From Porites lobata (taxonomy: Eukaryota > Cnidaria > Anthozoa > Scleractinia > Poritidae): a DNA stretch of 64,000 nucleotides. The notes beneath the pieces were generated by a model. That model had not been told where the DNA came from and did not search any database. It worked only from the letters and a program-made list of their open reading frames with translations. Both the position numbers and the translations under genes were made by a program. Numbering within the stretch: the stretch's first letter is position 1; each line of letters begins with the position of its first letter. This document shows, in pieces, positions 13,901 through 26,700 of the stretch. The stretch is from contig CALNXK010000535.1 in the NCBI GenBank assembly GCA_942486035.1, positions 1 through 64,000 of the forward strand, given 5' to 3'.

Positions 13901-16536
13901 GTAGGCCTGGGAATTTCTTGTATTGTAAGAGTGGAATTGATTGCTTTGAGAGAAATTGTTATTAAACTTTGGGGGTAAGAATGAATTTTTGCAAGAATAC
14001 ATAAATTGGCCCAGTTGAAGCAAATGGATATCATTAAATTTTAGTATACCGAGGTCCTTAAAGATGGGTTCAGTATGAGCATTGAAATTTGATTTATTGA
14101 TAATACTAATAATGCGCTTTTGCAGGATAACAAGGCGGCGGAGATTGGTTTTGATATTGCAGTAGTAAAAATAAGGATATATAAATAAAGGAATAGTAGA
14201 GCATACGTAAAGACGATTTAGGAAGAAAGAAGCTGCATCTAGATATTATACCGATTGACTTCGCAACCTTACTTGCAACGTGTGATATTTCCGACTTCCA
14301 ATTTAGGCTTTCATCCAAAATTACGCCTAGAAAATTTGTCTCGTTTACTTCAACAATATTTTGATTATCTATACTGATTTGAATATTACAAATTGAACGC
14401 TTTAAATTTAGTCTTTTTAAGATTTAGAGAAAGCTTGTTTGCTTTAAACCAGATTGACAGTTTGTCCATCTCTAAGTTTAACGTATCTGAGAGATAGTTC
14501 AGATCTTTATGTGACATGAATACATTGGTATCGTCAGCGAACAATATCAGATTTAATAGATTAGAAGCATTGTTGATGTCGTTAATGTACAGTAAGAAAA
14601 ATAGAGGTCCGAGGATAGAACCCTGAGGGACCCCACAAGAGATTTCATTTCTTAACAAACGGTGGCCACTATATTCAACATATTGCTTTCTGTTTGAAAA
14701 GTAACTTCTTATCCAGTCCAGCGCTAAGCCACGAATACCGTAATGTTCGAGTTTATCAAAAAGGATGATGTGATTTGCAGTGTCAAAGGCTTTTGAGAGG
14801 TCATGAAAAAAACCTACGGAAAATTCACCTCGGTCAAAGGCCGTGGAGATCTTATCATGCAAGTCGATTAGCGCGAGTGCAGTGGAATGATTATTCCTGA
14901 AGCCGTATTGGTTACTACAGAGGATGTTGAAATTCATCAGATATTGCATTAAACGATTGTAGATAACTCTTTCAAAGAATTTTGAAAAGCTAGGGAGCAC
15001 CGAGATAGGTCGGTAGTTGGTGAAAAGCGACTGATCATCATATTTAAAAATAGGTATCACGCGAACGATTTTAATTTCATCGGGAACAATACCATGCTGG
15101 ATTGACAAGTTTATGACATGGGTGAGCGATCGTTATTTAGGGCGCAAAACTAGCATTCAAAATGCATATAAACCATCTGAACTTGTCTCTTTGTCTTATT
15201 AATGGAGTGTTCTAAACATTTTTGGCGGTTTCAGCGCGATTCATGCGCCGAGTTTTAGTTCTTCCGTTATTCATGAAGTTGGACGTTTCAACATGATTCC
15301 AGCGAGTTTTAGTTCTTCCGTTGTTCTTTATAACGGAAGAACTTGCAATAAATCTGTTATGCAAGTATTCTCACTCGTGAAGTTGAGGTCTGGGTGGCCC
15401 AGACGACCAAAAAAAATTGTTGCTTGGAAAATGCGGAAGAGAACTTTGCCTTCTAAGGACTCTGTTAGGTCAAACTTCACTGTGCCAAATATAATGATTA
15501 TGAACAAAGTCCATTTGTTCATTTAGTAAGCAAGTAAGTAACGGCATTATTTATGGGGGGGTAACACAGTGGAAACATTTGATAGTAGTTCTGGCCCCGG
15601 TTGTTCAAACGTCGGATAGCGCTATCCACCGGATAAATCACTATCCAGCGGATAGCGTAATTGATTTCCGTAATACCGCTGGATAGCGCTATCCAACGTT
15701 TGAACAACCGCGGCCTGGTGATAAAACCAATTCATAGCCCTCAATTTGCATTAGACACAGTCCATCAGAAGTACAACGTCTAAAACAGGCCCAAGAGGAA
15801 AAGAAATTTATGTAAGATACTTATCATGTTTTCAACCTGTAGAAAGAAGAAATCACTGCACTGTCTGTAGATGATGTTAATATTTCCGTCCGACCACAGC
15901 ACTTTAAGAATGTAAACCTAGAAGAGAGCAAATTAGCATTTGTATTTAGGATATTTCTTAAGCCCTTTGACAAAAACAAGTAACATCTAATACACAAACA
16001 ACAGGGAGCCATTCCGTACAATTAAGTAATTGATGTACGTTTTTTGGTGGGTTTGACCGTAGTAAATGCCTGCGTGTACTGATGAGCCATAAATTAAAAC
16101 AACAACAGTTAGATGATAAATAGAGAGACATTTATTTGCTTTGGGTATATCGGGTTGTTAGTGGTAATTGCACGCATCATTTGTTATCCTCATTGCAGGG
16201 GCAGCAACAGCCTGTCCCCTTTCAATCTCATCATTGATTATATGAACGGTAATTGCAAAATTTATTTGCACAAGGAAAGTCCAAAGTCCGACGAAACTTA
16301 CTAAATTTTCTCAGGTTTACTGGTGCTTAATTCCGTTAAAATTGAAAACAAGATTAAGACATTATGGAACTTGCTATTCGTTTGGTGATTTACTCTAACT
16401 GGTTTGTAGTACTTACATAATTTTTATCTGGCGTCTTGCGTTTCTGAATTCCTTCCACTGAAACTAGCTTGACTCGTCGGTTCATTTCAGTTGATCCCGT
16501 TACTTCTGACTCTTTTTCACCGGTTCCCCCCAGCGA
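5188..16536 (-). CDS. SH3PXD2-like: Tks/p47phox-type adaptor: PX, two SH3, basic-serine segment, proline/basic linker, C-terminal SH3
   Basis: Minus-strand exons, 5' to 3': 16536-16417, 15917-15837, 12862-12805, 12511-12429, 12287-12196, 11542-11511, 11289-11146, 10974-10861, 9254-9137, 8766-8642, 8237-8179 and 5814-5188. All junctions are GT/AG and phase-consistent. From the Met at 16485 the product is 533 aa. The PX domain (about residues 1-127) runs VKLVSVEGIQKRKTPDKNY, LWSDG, EIPMLKG, LINAPDDIS. SH3-1 contains EQYIVIADY and GWAPASHLEP. SH3-2 contains EKNLDGWWLARYQGKEGW and resembles Tks SH3-2. A basic-serine stretch, a proline/basic linker (LPRSKSPGRSPQP) and a final SH3 (NGWWLL, GWGPSNYLEPV) follow. 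The family scaffolds actin-rich podosomes and NADPH oxidase at phosphoinositide membranes. Oddities: the PX RRY motif is RQC, and the usual PxxP loop is MLKG, so lipid binding may be altered. The first exon is also open upstream of Met and can splice to the upstream PX exons. Confidence 0.82.
6040..6640 (-). mobile_element. Decayed 3' end of a CR1/L2-like non-LTR retrotransposon
   Basis: The text matches in pattern the tail of the better-preserved element at 13.5-15.1 kb (TTAAAGAATTTAGG near 6205 versus TTAAAGAACTTAGG near 13833), but it is diverged and frameless. It sits in the last intron of the PX/SH3 gene. Confidence 0.4.
7892..7996. repeat. Fold-back MITE-like hairpin
   Basis: The left arm starts ACAATTATTCCTCGAGCCCG (7892) and the right arm ends with its reverse complement at 7996. 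Arms of about 39 bp are almost perfect, around a 27-base loop rich in GGCC. It is intronic in the PX/SH3 gene. The preceding 200 bases (7690-7890) look repetitive too but have no clear termini. Confidence 0.75.
8283..8400 (+). repeat. Possible tRNA-derived SINE relic
   Basis: ATGGTTAGCGTGATTG resembles a pol III A box. About 40 bases later, GAGTACAATTCCC resembles a B box. No cloverleaf can be drawn, so this is not a tRNA gene. Confidence 0.3.
10090..10575 (+). mobile_element. 3' end of a non-LTR retrotransposon (RT C-terminal remnant)
   Basis: The plus strand retains scattered RT-tail signatures: HDVHNNKAPSGIINLF, then CHSYNTKAS, then a frame-shifted GAKLWNEI-like stretch near 10285. It ends in an AT-rich 3' UTR with AATAAAG at 10560. 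It is antisense to the host gene and inside its intron. Confidence 0.5.
11946..12185. repeat. MITE, copy 1 of a family shared with 57527-57671
   Basis: It contains CGGCAAACGTCAGATTCAAG, followed by TTGAGAATTTCTCA and AGCAGATAAAAA. Its terminal arms carry GCAAACGTCAG on one side and GTTTGCTGTTTGACGTAAAC on the other. The same core recurs at 57.5 kb. It abuts the PX exon ending at 12196. Confidence 0.65.
13534..15135 (-). mobile_element. 5'-truncated CR1/L2-like non-LTR retrotransposon, copy 1
   Basis: The minus strand encodes a reverse transcriptase (15108-14386) with FTNYRPISVLPSFSKFFERV, QYGFRNNHSTALALIDL, DLSKAFDTANHIILF, GVPQGSILGPLFFLLY and the catalytic FADDTNVF. A one-base frame break follows KTKF. 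The frame then resumes in FLGVILDESLNWKSE and the tail (SYNTRNSQAYRLPYC). The 3' end is an A/T-rich TTTATTTATTTA tract at 13534-13570. No endonuclease domain remains, so the copy is 5'-truncated and dead. It sits in the intron between PX exons 15837 and 12862, in sense with the host gene. Confidence 0.88.
15593..15715. repeat. Short MITE with terminal inverted repeats
   Basis: It starts GGCCCCGGTTGTTCAAACGT and ends with an imperfect reverse complement (TTTGAACAACCGCGGCC). Internally it has three GGATAGCG/CGCTATCC-type palindromes. It is intronic. Confidence 0.75.
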
Positions 16537-17619
16537 CTTAGTAACAAAAAAGTATGGTTAGCACCTTTTATAATAATAACAGTCACGCTCATTTGGTTCC
16601 GCATATTGTATTGTACATAGAAAGAAATGCGGAAGTACGCCTGCATGAAAACTGCATCGGATAGGGGTTTGGTTCACACACAAAAACGGTGATTTCGGAG
16701 CGGTTTCTGCGACGGAGCGAAGTAGGACCACGCAGATCTTGAAAGTGGATCATGACCTCTCGGTGGATTTTTTTTCATGTGAAATGATAAGCTATCCGGT
16801 ATAGCGTTCAAATAGCCTAATTTTCTTTAATCAGTTAAGGTCAGAAGATATTCCAAAATTTTTTGCCTAGAACAAGACTTGACCCGAAATAGGGGCGGAA
16901 ATTACAATGACCCCTGCTTTCAGGAGACACCCACGGGAACCCTGATAATGTCAACTAAAATAATACAGGTTTGTTTTACAGCAACTTTGGGAAGAAAGGT
17001 CTTGGAAGCTCAACACCTACAGGGAATATTGATCCGCTTAATGCAAATTGCATTATAACATTAACTGAAAGATATATACAGGCTAGCAGGCCAGTTTTGG
17101 ACCTGGAAGGGTCGTTTCCTTTGTGTGCGGACTGAAAAAGTCAAGTTGAAACATTCGTTTTCATTGTAGGTATGCCGTTTCTAATAAAGTTACAAAAGAG
17201 TGGGATAATGAAACTTGTCCTATTTTAAGTCAACATTCCCAAGCATTTAAACCTGTCAATGCTTACATGTGTAGGTGCATTGTAGAGGATCTCAGGGAAG
17301 CAATGGGCGGGAAAAGTGACTCTAGGTTCCGTGCGCATGAACGTACATATGTAGTTGTCTAGCCTTTGCCCTCAAATATTTCCGCCTCTATCGAGTTCTA
17401 AGCTCGTTTTATTTCATGTTTGCTCATGCTTTTGATGCGCCCCATAGTCACGTGACTCAGCTTGTCAACAGAAAACAGAACCATGAAGTTTAAAATGGGA
17501 AATGATAAGGAGATTGTCCACAACAACTCAACACAGAGATCTTCATATCTTTTTAGGTATACTATAATCTGTTGAGAGATTTTATGCGCAGAATAGCAAT
17601 TGAACTGAGAGATTAATAC

Positions 17620-20600
17620 CCTTTCTTGTTTTTGCACGTGGAATTCCATGTCACTCTCTCCCACGATTGTTCTTTCCGACATAGCGATCAATATTTCTTT
17701 GCCTTGTGTTTCGGAGCGTTTCTCCAGTATTTCAACTTCTTCTCCATATTGAGGTGACACCACACCACTTTCTTCCCCAGCATATGACGAAACAGCCAAA
17801 TACTTCGTTCCTCTGGGGCTTTTTTCATTTTGATCTGATGCCGTTTGGATACAAGGTACCTCTATTCCAGACTTGGTTTTTTCTGTATAACCAGTAGTTT
17901 CATCACCTTTGGATTGTTTCTCTTTCGTCTTGCCAGGTGACTGAATGTGCGGCGCATCAGGGCAAAAATAGTTTACTGAGTTTTCCTTGGAAATACTGAC
18001 AATGTCAGCACCAGCGCTAAACCGTCTCTTTGCGACTGGTGAACGAGAAGTGTTTGCCTTGAAACCTTGGTCAGAAGTTGATCTCCCGAACAGACCAGGA
18101 CGTGTAAAAATCTCATTGGTTTCGGGCTTTTGGTCATCTGGAGGTAACTCTGCCTTGATCGTCCTATGAACCATGCCCAGCACTGGATTCTTTGGTAAGG
18201 TTCGGAGAGGATCTCGCCCTAAAATTGATGGTTCAAGAGTGGTGATTGGGACAACGAATTTGTATTGAAAGAGGAAAGACCTTAAACGATCGTCACTCTT
18301 GCAAATATTTTTATGAATGGAATGGATGGGATGGATGGATGGATGGATGGATGGATGGATGGATGGATGAATGGATGGATGGATGGATGGATAAAAGAAT
18401 GGGTGGATGGATGGGTGGATGGATGGGTGGATGGATGGATAAAAGAATGGGTGGATGGATGGATGGATGGATGGATGGATAGAAGAATGGGTGGATGGAT
18501 GGGTGGATGGATGGGTGGATGGATGGATGGATGGATGGATGGATGGATGGATGGATGGATGGATGGATGGATGGATGGATGGATGGATGGATGGATGGAT
18601 GGATGGATGGATGGATGGATGGGTGGATGGATGGATGGATGGATGGATGGATGGATGGATGGATGGATGGATGGATGGATGGATGGATGGATGGATGGAT
18701 GGATGGATGGATGGATAGAGAGTGGAAATTGGACTTTGTTCAAACTCATTAGGTTTACGTACCACTTAAAACTTCCGTCACTTTAACAAATTTTTTTAAC
18801 TCCTCCTCTTTTTCTGTCCTAAAAACAAAATGTAGTTATTGTTAGATTCTTAAGTTACAGTCACCCGAAGTTTGTTTTAGTGTAACTTTCTTCGGTCAAA
18901 CCTTTCACGTTTGGTTGGTTTTTCCATAAAGGCGCCAAAAAATTTATTAACGCTTTCGGAATTTCGGACCACAGCTGGAAGGATAAGCAATTCCTAGAAA
19001 TGGAAAAAGAGTTGCTGTTAGTGTAACGTCAAGCATCGTAGATTTTGTCTAGTAGAGTGAGCTGAATTGTCTTAAATAAGTCTTTGCTCCACACAAAAAA
19101 AATTCCCTCGATCCTAACTGACCTACTTTTTTACCTTAATGAAATTTTCCAATCTCTCAATCTTTTTTAAATCGTCCTCCCCGAAGAGACTTTGAGACAA
19201 GTAATTATTCAACTCTGCAAAAAAGAAAGCTTTATTAACTAGTGTTATAAAACTCAATAACACAGGGGGCTCAATTAACATGCATTTTAAAGTTTACGGT
19301 ACACGAACACAGGTAGCTTTTTTGATAAAAACAAGAAGAAAGTTGTAATTAAGATGTGTAAACAGAGGAAAATATTATGAGGATGGTTGAAACTGCGCTT
19401 GCTTGTGTTCTCTGTGATTCTTGAACCCCTCAAAAACTCAGAACTACTAGAATAGATTTTGAGAAAAACTGGTGTTATAGAAACTACTGCAATAGAGTTA
19501 CAAAAAATAAACTAGAATGATGTCTTTTTGCTTAGGTAAGTACCGTTGCTTATAGATAAAACTCAGGTCATGAACTTGATGAAGTATGTGAAAGACTATA
19601 GATCTTTTCATTCGATACGAAGTCTACAATTTCAACTAAATGAGTGATTTGATAGTAAAACTACAGTTTTTAATGGCATCAGAGTGGTTCGATGCAAGAT
19701 TTTAAAGCAACAGTCAATCGAATGAAACATTGCTTTCTGATCAACAATGATTTTATTATGAGCGTATCAGTACCATGAAAAAATACCTGGTAAGGTTTTT
19801 ACAAGAGATTTTGCAGTCTTCTTTGAATAACCACCCTCTCGCGTAAGCAAATTATAAACCGTGCTCTGCAATTAAAGGAAATTTTAAGAGAGAGCTATGT
19901 TCACAATGTTGATGGCGTTAATAACTTGTAATTTGTATCAAGTAAGGGTTGTAGAACCCCTGGGAACATTGTCATAACAGACCAGTTCCAAACGGTCGCA
20001 GCCGTCCTGGCTTCTGATTGGCGCTTGTTTTTCTGCTCAATCAGAAGACAGCAGGCCTTGGAGCCGTTTCGTGCGTTCTTACACGCCAAATACATGCAGC
20101 TCAGTTGTTCGCCATGATTGTCTACGCTGGATTTATTCGAGGTGAAAAGTTGTAATATAAGCACAAGATGCAAAAAAAAAGGTTCAGAATATTTGCGAGA
20201 ATCTCACCGGTACCATAACTAAAATGAAAAATCGCTAGCTCCATACTTCGAAAATCAAAAATCAAAAATCACAACTACAAGACTCTACATCAGTTGTTCA
20301 CCGACAATGACCAACAATCGTGATATAAAATTATGATTTTTAAAAAATATTTATCAATTCAGATCTCAAGACACGCACCTGCAATTCAATAAACTCTTGA
20401 TATGTTTTCCGAAGCGCTATTTTGCTCCCGTCAGAGTACAGAACTGTGATCTCATATGCCTGATAGAGGAAATGAAATTTTAAACATTTGATTAGAAAGT
20501 CTTGTGTTACTGCCATTCCAGTTGGAGACCACTAATGCTTACCAGAATACGTGTGGCACGTAGAGTTTTAACCCAACAAGTGTTGACTGTCTTCATTTTT

Positions 20601-20728
20601 TTTTTTTTAACTCATTTCCTTTGTCCTTGACCTTGGGTACCACACGATAACCACGTGACCTTGACCTTAGGATTGAAAAACCGTGGACTCAAGGAATTGC
20701 AGATTCAAAAACCGGTTAAAAGCTTTTG

Positions 20729-20764
<36 letters not shown>

Positions 20765-23700
20765 GCATTTATTTAAACACGATTAAAAAATTCATCAAGT
20801 TGCATAACAATAAAATTAAACTTTTTTTATGAAAATTAAACTTCCTAATTAATCACTGAATAAGACTATTATAAGAATTATACGTATATATAACAATAAA
20901 AATTCTACACAGTACATCATTATAATGTATGTGGCTTAAAAATACACTTGAGTGACTTTTTAAAAGCGTCAGTGTCATGAATTGATCTCATTTGGTTTTC
21001 AAGGACATTCCACCGAATAATTGACCTGTATGAGCATGATTTCTTGACCATGTTTTTCCTCCGGAGATCGTAGCTACTTACATACTTTTCAAAAAGACAG
21101 TTCATAGGACATGGTAAAAGATGATAATAATCCTGATGTGCTAAAAATATTAAAAAATCGTTTCTCATACATAATCACTAACTAAAGTTATTCCATTTTG
21201 CTGTGGTAGGAACCACCTTGCCTGGCGTACACCAATCTAGGTTATATATTGTTTTTTGCCGCTCTTTCATGTATAGATTCCAGATTTGAGAAAAGTACTT
21301 GATCACATACGTAACAGAGGGCAAAATAACACCAAAATAGAAATCAGTTCTCGCCTGTCTAGGCAGGAAGTTGATTTAAGTAAGTTCAACTTCTGCGCAA
21401 ACGACTTCGCTAGTTCCGATACATGATGATCCCATTTAAGAGCATTGAGTATCTGGACACCAACGCATCTTGTAGAAACAACCTCCTCGATAACTTAATC
21501 ACCCATCTTGATAGCTTGTTTTGGCTCAGTCAATTGCCAGCTGCGTCTACTGAGCAGCATACACTCCTTCTTGGTAGGATGGGGAGTAAACAGTTCTCCC
21601 AACACTATGTATATAGCCTTGCTAGGTCTTCATTTAACTTGGAAGCCACCAGATCATAAGTCGGAGCCGAGACATAAACGGTGGTATTGTCTGCGTACAT
21701 GTGAAGCTGTGGGTCACCATCTATTCCCTCAGTGATATAGAGCAGGTCATTACAAAAAAGGGAAAACAGGATGAGGCCCAGCAGAGACCCCTGTGGCACC
21801 CCATAAGTAACTGGCATAACTTGAGATTGACACCCATTAATCGTTGTCACTTACGTTCTTCCACAGAGATAATCCCTTACCCAACACCATAAGTCCCCAG
21901 CTACACCAAGACTCCGCAGTTTTCGGAGCAAAATGAAGTGGGAATCGCGTCAAACGCGTTATAAACACGCCTACAACAACGTGCTTGTTTCCAGTCATCC
22001 GATATCTTCACTAGCAACAGCTTGGTGGAATGACCTTTTCAATACGCCCACTGGTGATGGTTCCCAAGTCCCTGTCCAGTGACATGGGTGGTAATAGCTG
22101 ACGCCACCATAGACTTCTGCTTAACAGTTTCACTGTCACTTTCATTGTAGCCGGTACAGTGTTGTAGGTGGCGCTGATATTAAACACAGACAGCAAGGAT
22201 GGAATAATGGAGTCACCAGTAAACTTTAAAAGTTTTGGGGCAACACTGTCGGGCCCAGAGGCTTTATCGGCTCTCAACTTAGCCATCAAGCTACCAATAC
22301 TCTCGTACGATAAATTTATGCTCACAACATAAGGCATGACGAAAGAAACATGAACGTTACTTTAAGTCAAGTTGGTATTCGGCAATTCGTTGGCCAGTTT
22401 TTCGCCAGTAGTTGAGAAATGCTCATTAAGTATGTTTGCTTTGTCCAGGCATATTACCTTAATTATGAATATAGATATTATTTGTACAAAAGTTGATCAT
22501 TACGCATTGAATTCATTTCCATATACAATTTGCGATTTTTGTAGAATGATCTTAAATCAAAGAAATAAAACAGATGTGCCTCCGCCTCCTGTTTTCACAC
22601 GTGCTCGTGATTGACAGCTAGGAAATACCGCATAAATAATGAATGAACACGTATCTTTTCAGTGTTACCCGACCAGACGGACCCAACTACAAGGCGTTCG
22701 TGGGGAATCGAGTATCCGAGATCCACACGATCATGAGTAACCGTGGAAACTGTACCAGAGGCGGACACATGGAGATGCGCGCCGGAGGGTGATAATCCTG
22801 CTGATGATATCACCCAAGGACTCCACCCTGCAGAACTAAAGGTGAAGCATCGTTACAGCCCTGGCCCAGAGTTCCTATACAAAGCGGCCGAGTGCTGGAC
22901 AGAAAAGAAAGTTTAAGCACCACTGGAAGACGCAAAAAGAGAAAGGAAAAGGCTAAGGTGAGTCGGAGTTTCCCAGGAAACTGAGCCTGTGTTGGGATGG
23001 AAAAGATATTCGTCCCTAACTAAACTAAGTAGAATACTGGAGTACGCAATGCGATTAGCAAAGAATGCACGTGTAAAGAAGGAACTTCGTCATACGATAG
23101 CCAAAAGCTGAGAACTGCTCAGAACCAGCTAGTGAAGAGGGCGCAAGTAGAGTCAATTGGCGAAGAGATAAGGTACCTGGAAAATGGTCAACAGGTACAT
23201 AAGCAAAGCAGGATCAAATCTTTTGATCCGAGAATAGAAAGTTGACTTATGGTAGTCGGTGGAAGGTTGCTAAAGGCGCAAGCCCTCCCGTACAAGACAC
23301 GACACCCGAAAATAATTGACTCACATCATGAGCTTGGGCAGCTGATCATCGAGGACATGCATCGTGCTTACCACCATCCATCATATACTGAATCAAAGTA
23401 GACAGGAGCATTGGATTATCCATTGCCGTCAGGCTGTGAGAGGCGTAAAGTTTAAGTGCAATTACTTCTATCGTCAGACAGTAAAACCCCAGGAGCGGCA
23501 AATGGGAAACTTACCTGAGTGTAGGCTTGAACCTGAAATGGTGTTCAAAGACAGTCTGCAGTTGATTTTTTATTAAGAAGAGACGTGGTGGGAGTAAGGT
23601 GTACGGTTTTTTGTTTATATGTTTCCATCTGCAAGAGCTTTCCATCTTGAACTAGTAAATGATCTTTAACGGGTCATTTCATTATGGTATTGATAAGGCT

Positions 23701-26700
23701 CATTGTGCGACGTGGGGGCCATAAAGAATATGCAGTGATAATGGACCTAACCTTTTACGGGACAATAATGAGCTGCAGAAATGCCTTAAGCAACTGAATA
23801 AAAAGAGAGTACAAAACTTTTGTGCACCAAAGGAGATTGAGTGGAATTTCCAACCGCCAAGAGAACCCCACTTCGGTGGCACCTGGGATAGGTTAGTGCA
23901 GTGTACAAAGAAAATCTCAAAGTCTGTTATGCAACACAAGATCATTGCTAAAGAAGCGCTTAGAACTGCTCTGGTGGAAGCAGAAGGTATGCTGAAAAAT
24001 TATTATTATCGGGTCCAAGCGGTAAAGCACCTTCAAATACCCAGATTATGTGAATGAAATTTTAAATAAAGCTGGTAAAATAAACCAGGAATTAGGTTCC
24101 AAAAAAGCTCGTTTATCATAAACAACAGCTGCTAAAAGGAGAAACAAGGAAATAATTAATGATGACATACACCGTATTCACAAATGGCGGACACGCGGAA
24201 AAAAACTGATGCTTCGGAAATCATCCTGTTTCCTTGAAGATATACGCGTCCCTTTTGATTGCAAACAGCAAATCAACACTAAACATTAAAAGCAGAAGAC
24301 ATCCCACGTAATTGTGGTTAAAAAGAAGTCCGTACAAAGTTATTTTAGGTGGAATCCGTGCTAAACACTCTGCAAGTTCACTGAAAGTCTTCATTTGCAA
24401 TTTTTGTTTATCCTCCAACGCCTCGCTTTCATGACTAGGCACCAGTTTTTTCCCGCGTGTCCGCCATTTGTGAATACGGTGTATTGATGAGGAGATTTAA
24501 ACAATACAAAAATATACAGTAAAAGGATTGGCAGTATAGACGAGGGTGAAAAACGTTAACTGGAAAGGGCATCTATTGGTGTTGCTACATGAGAGAAGTC
24601 CAGAAAGGCACGCGTTGGCGAAAATGGCAAACATTGGGAAAATTCGCCAAAGTTTGGCGAATATACTTATGAGGTAGCAAAGGGTCCATTTTGCGAGTGG
24701 CGATTTTGTCCAAAAAGGCGAACATTCGCGAAAGTCTTAACAAAAATTCAAATGAGATGGCAAAGTGGCGATTTTGACAAAAATGGCGAATTTGGCGAAA
24801 ATAGCGCTTCAGTTGTTTATTCTACTGCGAAGACCGTGTGCACTTTATTATCTTTATCCGCAATTCAAAATATGACTCATTTCATATATTTCCATTCAGG
24901 TCATTTCGACCATGGGGTTTTTTTACGAACTCACAATTGCTTAAGACAAACTTAAAGCAAGGGGCACACATACACCAACCCATAGCCTGGCCAGGGGTGA
25001 TATGGCTGTGCGAATGCGTCAGGTGCCGGCCAGGCCGTGGGTCAGGCCGTGGGTTAGTGTATGTGTGTCCCTTGCTTTAAGTTTGTCTCACAATACCATG
25101 CTCTCCAGATGGCTTGATTAGCTTTATGAACATGTTATTTCTGATGAATGAGCCCGCGAAGAAGGCAAAAACAACTATTTTCACGGCACGAGATACAACA
25201 TGGCCTGGGTACTAGGTCGGGGAACTATGGGTCGCCATACTGGGAGTATATAAGGCTGCGTATATCACCAATTTTTTGTTTTATTTTAGAAGCAGCCTAT
25301 TCTCGATTGCATTGTAAAGTCCCGTAGTAAGGACTTTGAGCTTGTACCTTGGTTCCTACAAAGATTTCCTGCCCGCATTTCGGTTTTTTTTTTAGCAGGC
25401 TTTTTCTGGCCTCCGTCTGACCGCATTTATTTCAGTTGTAAGCGGTAGCTCAGCTCTGCTAGTTTTCAGCTATTTTCCCTTTTCTTATCTTATGTACTTT
25501 CATGATTATCACAGTTTTGCACCTGCTCCTTTACTTAATATATTTGGTTTCTATGTATACATAAGTTACAGACCTCTAGCCAGGGTCGTTAGCCATTCGT
25601 TTACCCTAAATATCCTGCCCTAGCCTTTTCTGACAGCCTAACTGGAAATTGGCCTATACGTGCCTTGCTGGTTACACTAGTGAAAATAATTCCCAGTTTT
25701 TCCGGCACTTAGCCTCTGTGCTCCTACAGTATTCCCTGTCCCAGTTATCCGTTGTTTAAAGTTTAATTTACTTTCTTTAATTTCCCCAGCCTAACTGGCG
25801 ACCTAACTGGCACTAATCCCGCGTGCTCAATTGGGGATTCAGGTCGAGATCGACTAGTTGTAGCAGTTCTTTCTTTTTGCGGAAGCTAGTTTTACAAGTG
25901 TTGTACATTAGTTACTTACCTATTTCTGTATTTACATACGTACTTTGCAGGGTTGGTTCTTCGCTAAGCCGTCCCAAAATATACTTATTTCCCTTTACAT
26001 TTTACCTGTTGCTGTTGTGTAGTGGGGTCAAAATAGAGAGTTGCGTCCGGTCATCGCAAAGGCCAGGTTACGATTCCCGGTCAAGCCTGAATTTTTTTCA
26101 GGTTCGTTTTCAACAGCTTAAGTTGTTCATTCAACTGCGAAGATTACATTCACTTTGATATCTTTATCTGTAGTTCAGTTTTTTGATATATATTTCAAAT
26201 AGAAAAAAAAGTGACTCCTTTTCTTTTCTTTATTTTATAAGGCGATTTTTCTTTGAATAGTTTAGTCATTTCTGTATTACTATTGGAATATTTTTCCGAT
26301 TCTCTCCGAACTCATCAGGCGATTTTTCCACGTGTCTTTCACTCCTAGGAAAAAACCGGTTTGAACCTGTTATAACTGTTTTTCCAGCCAGCAGGTTTTC
26401 CAAAGTCAAAGTCAAAACCGGTTTAAACTGGTTGACTGTTTTTCCAAAGTCAAAGTCAAGATCACGTGATTAATACATGACTGTCATGTGGATTGCCAAG
26501 GTCAAGGTCAAGGTCAAAATTGAGCACAATGTCATTGCGGAGGAAGTGTTCTCATAATGCCACTATACTACTCGTTTTGCACACTCAGCATACATGAGAT
26601 CTGCAGCAACAGCTCAGGTTATTTTTTAAGTTGGTATTTTAGTGCAGCCGTTTATTTTTGCATGGTTTTGATTATATACATACAGAAAGAAAATTCCCAC

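Noticed and set aside
17398..18765. 455-codon minus-strand frame with long HPSI repeats, and plus-strand MDGW frames
   Set aside because: The repeat part is the translation of a 4-base microsatellite in an intron. Only the portion from about 18295 to 17620 is supported as an exon.
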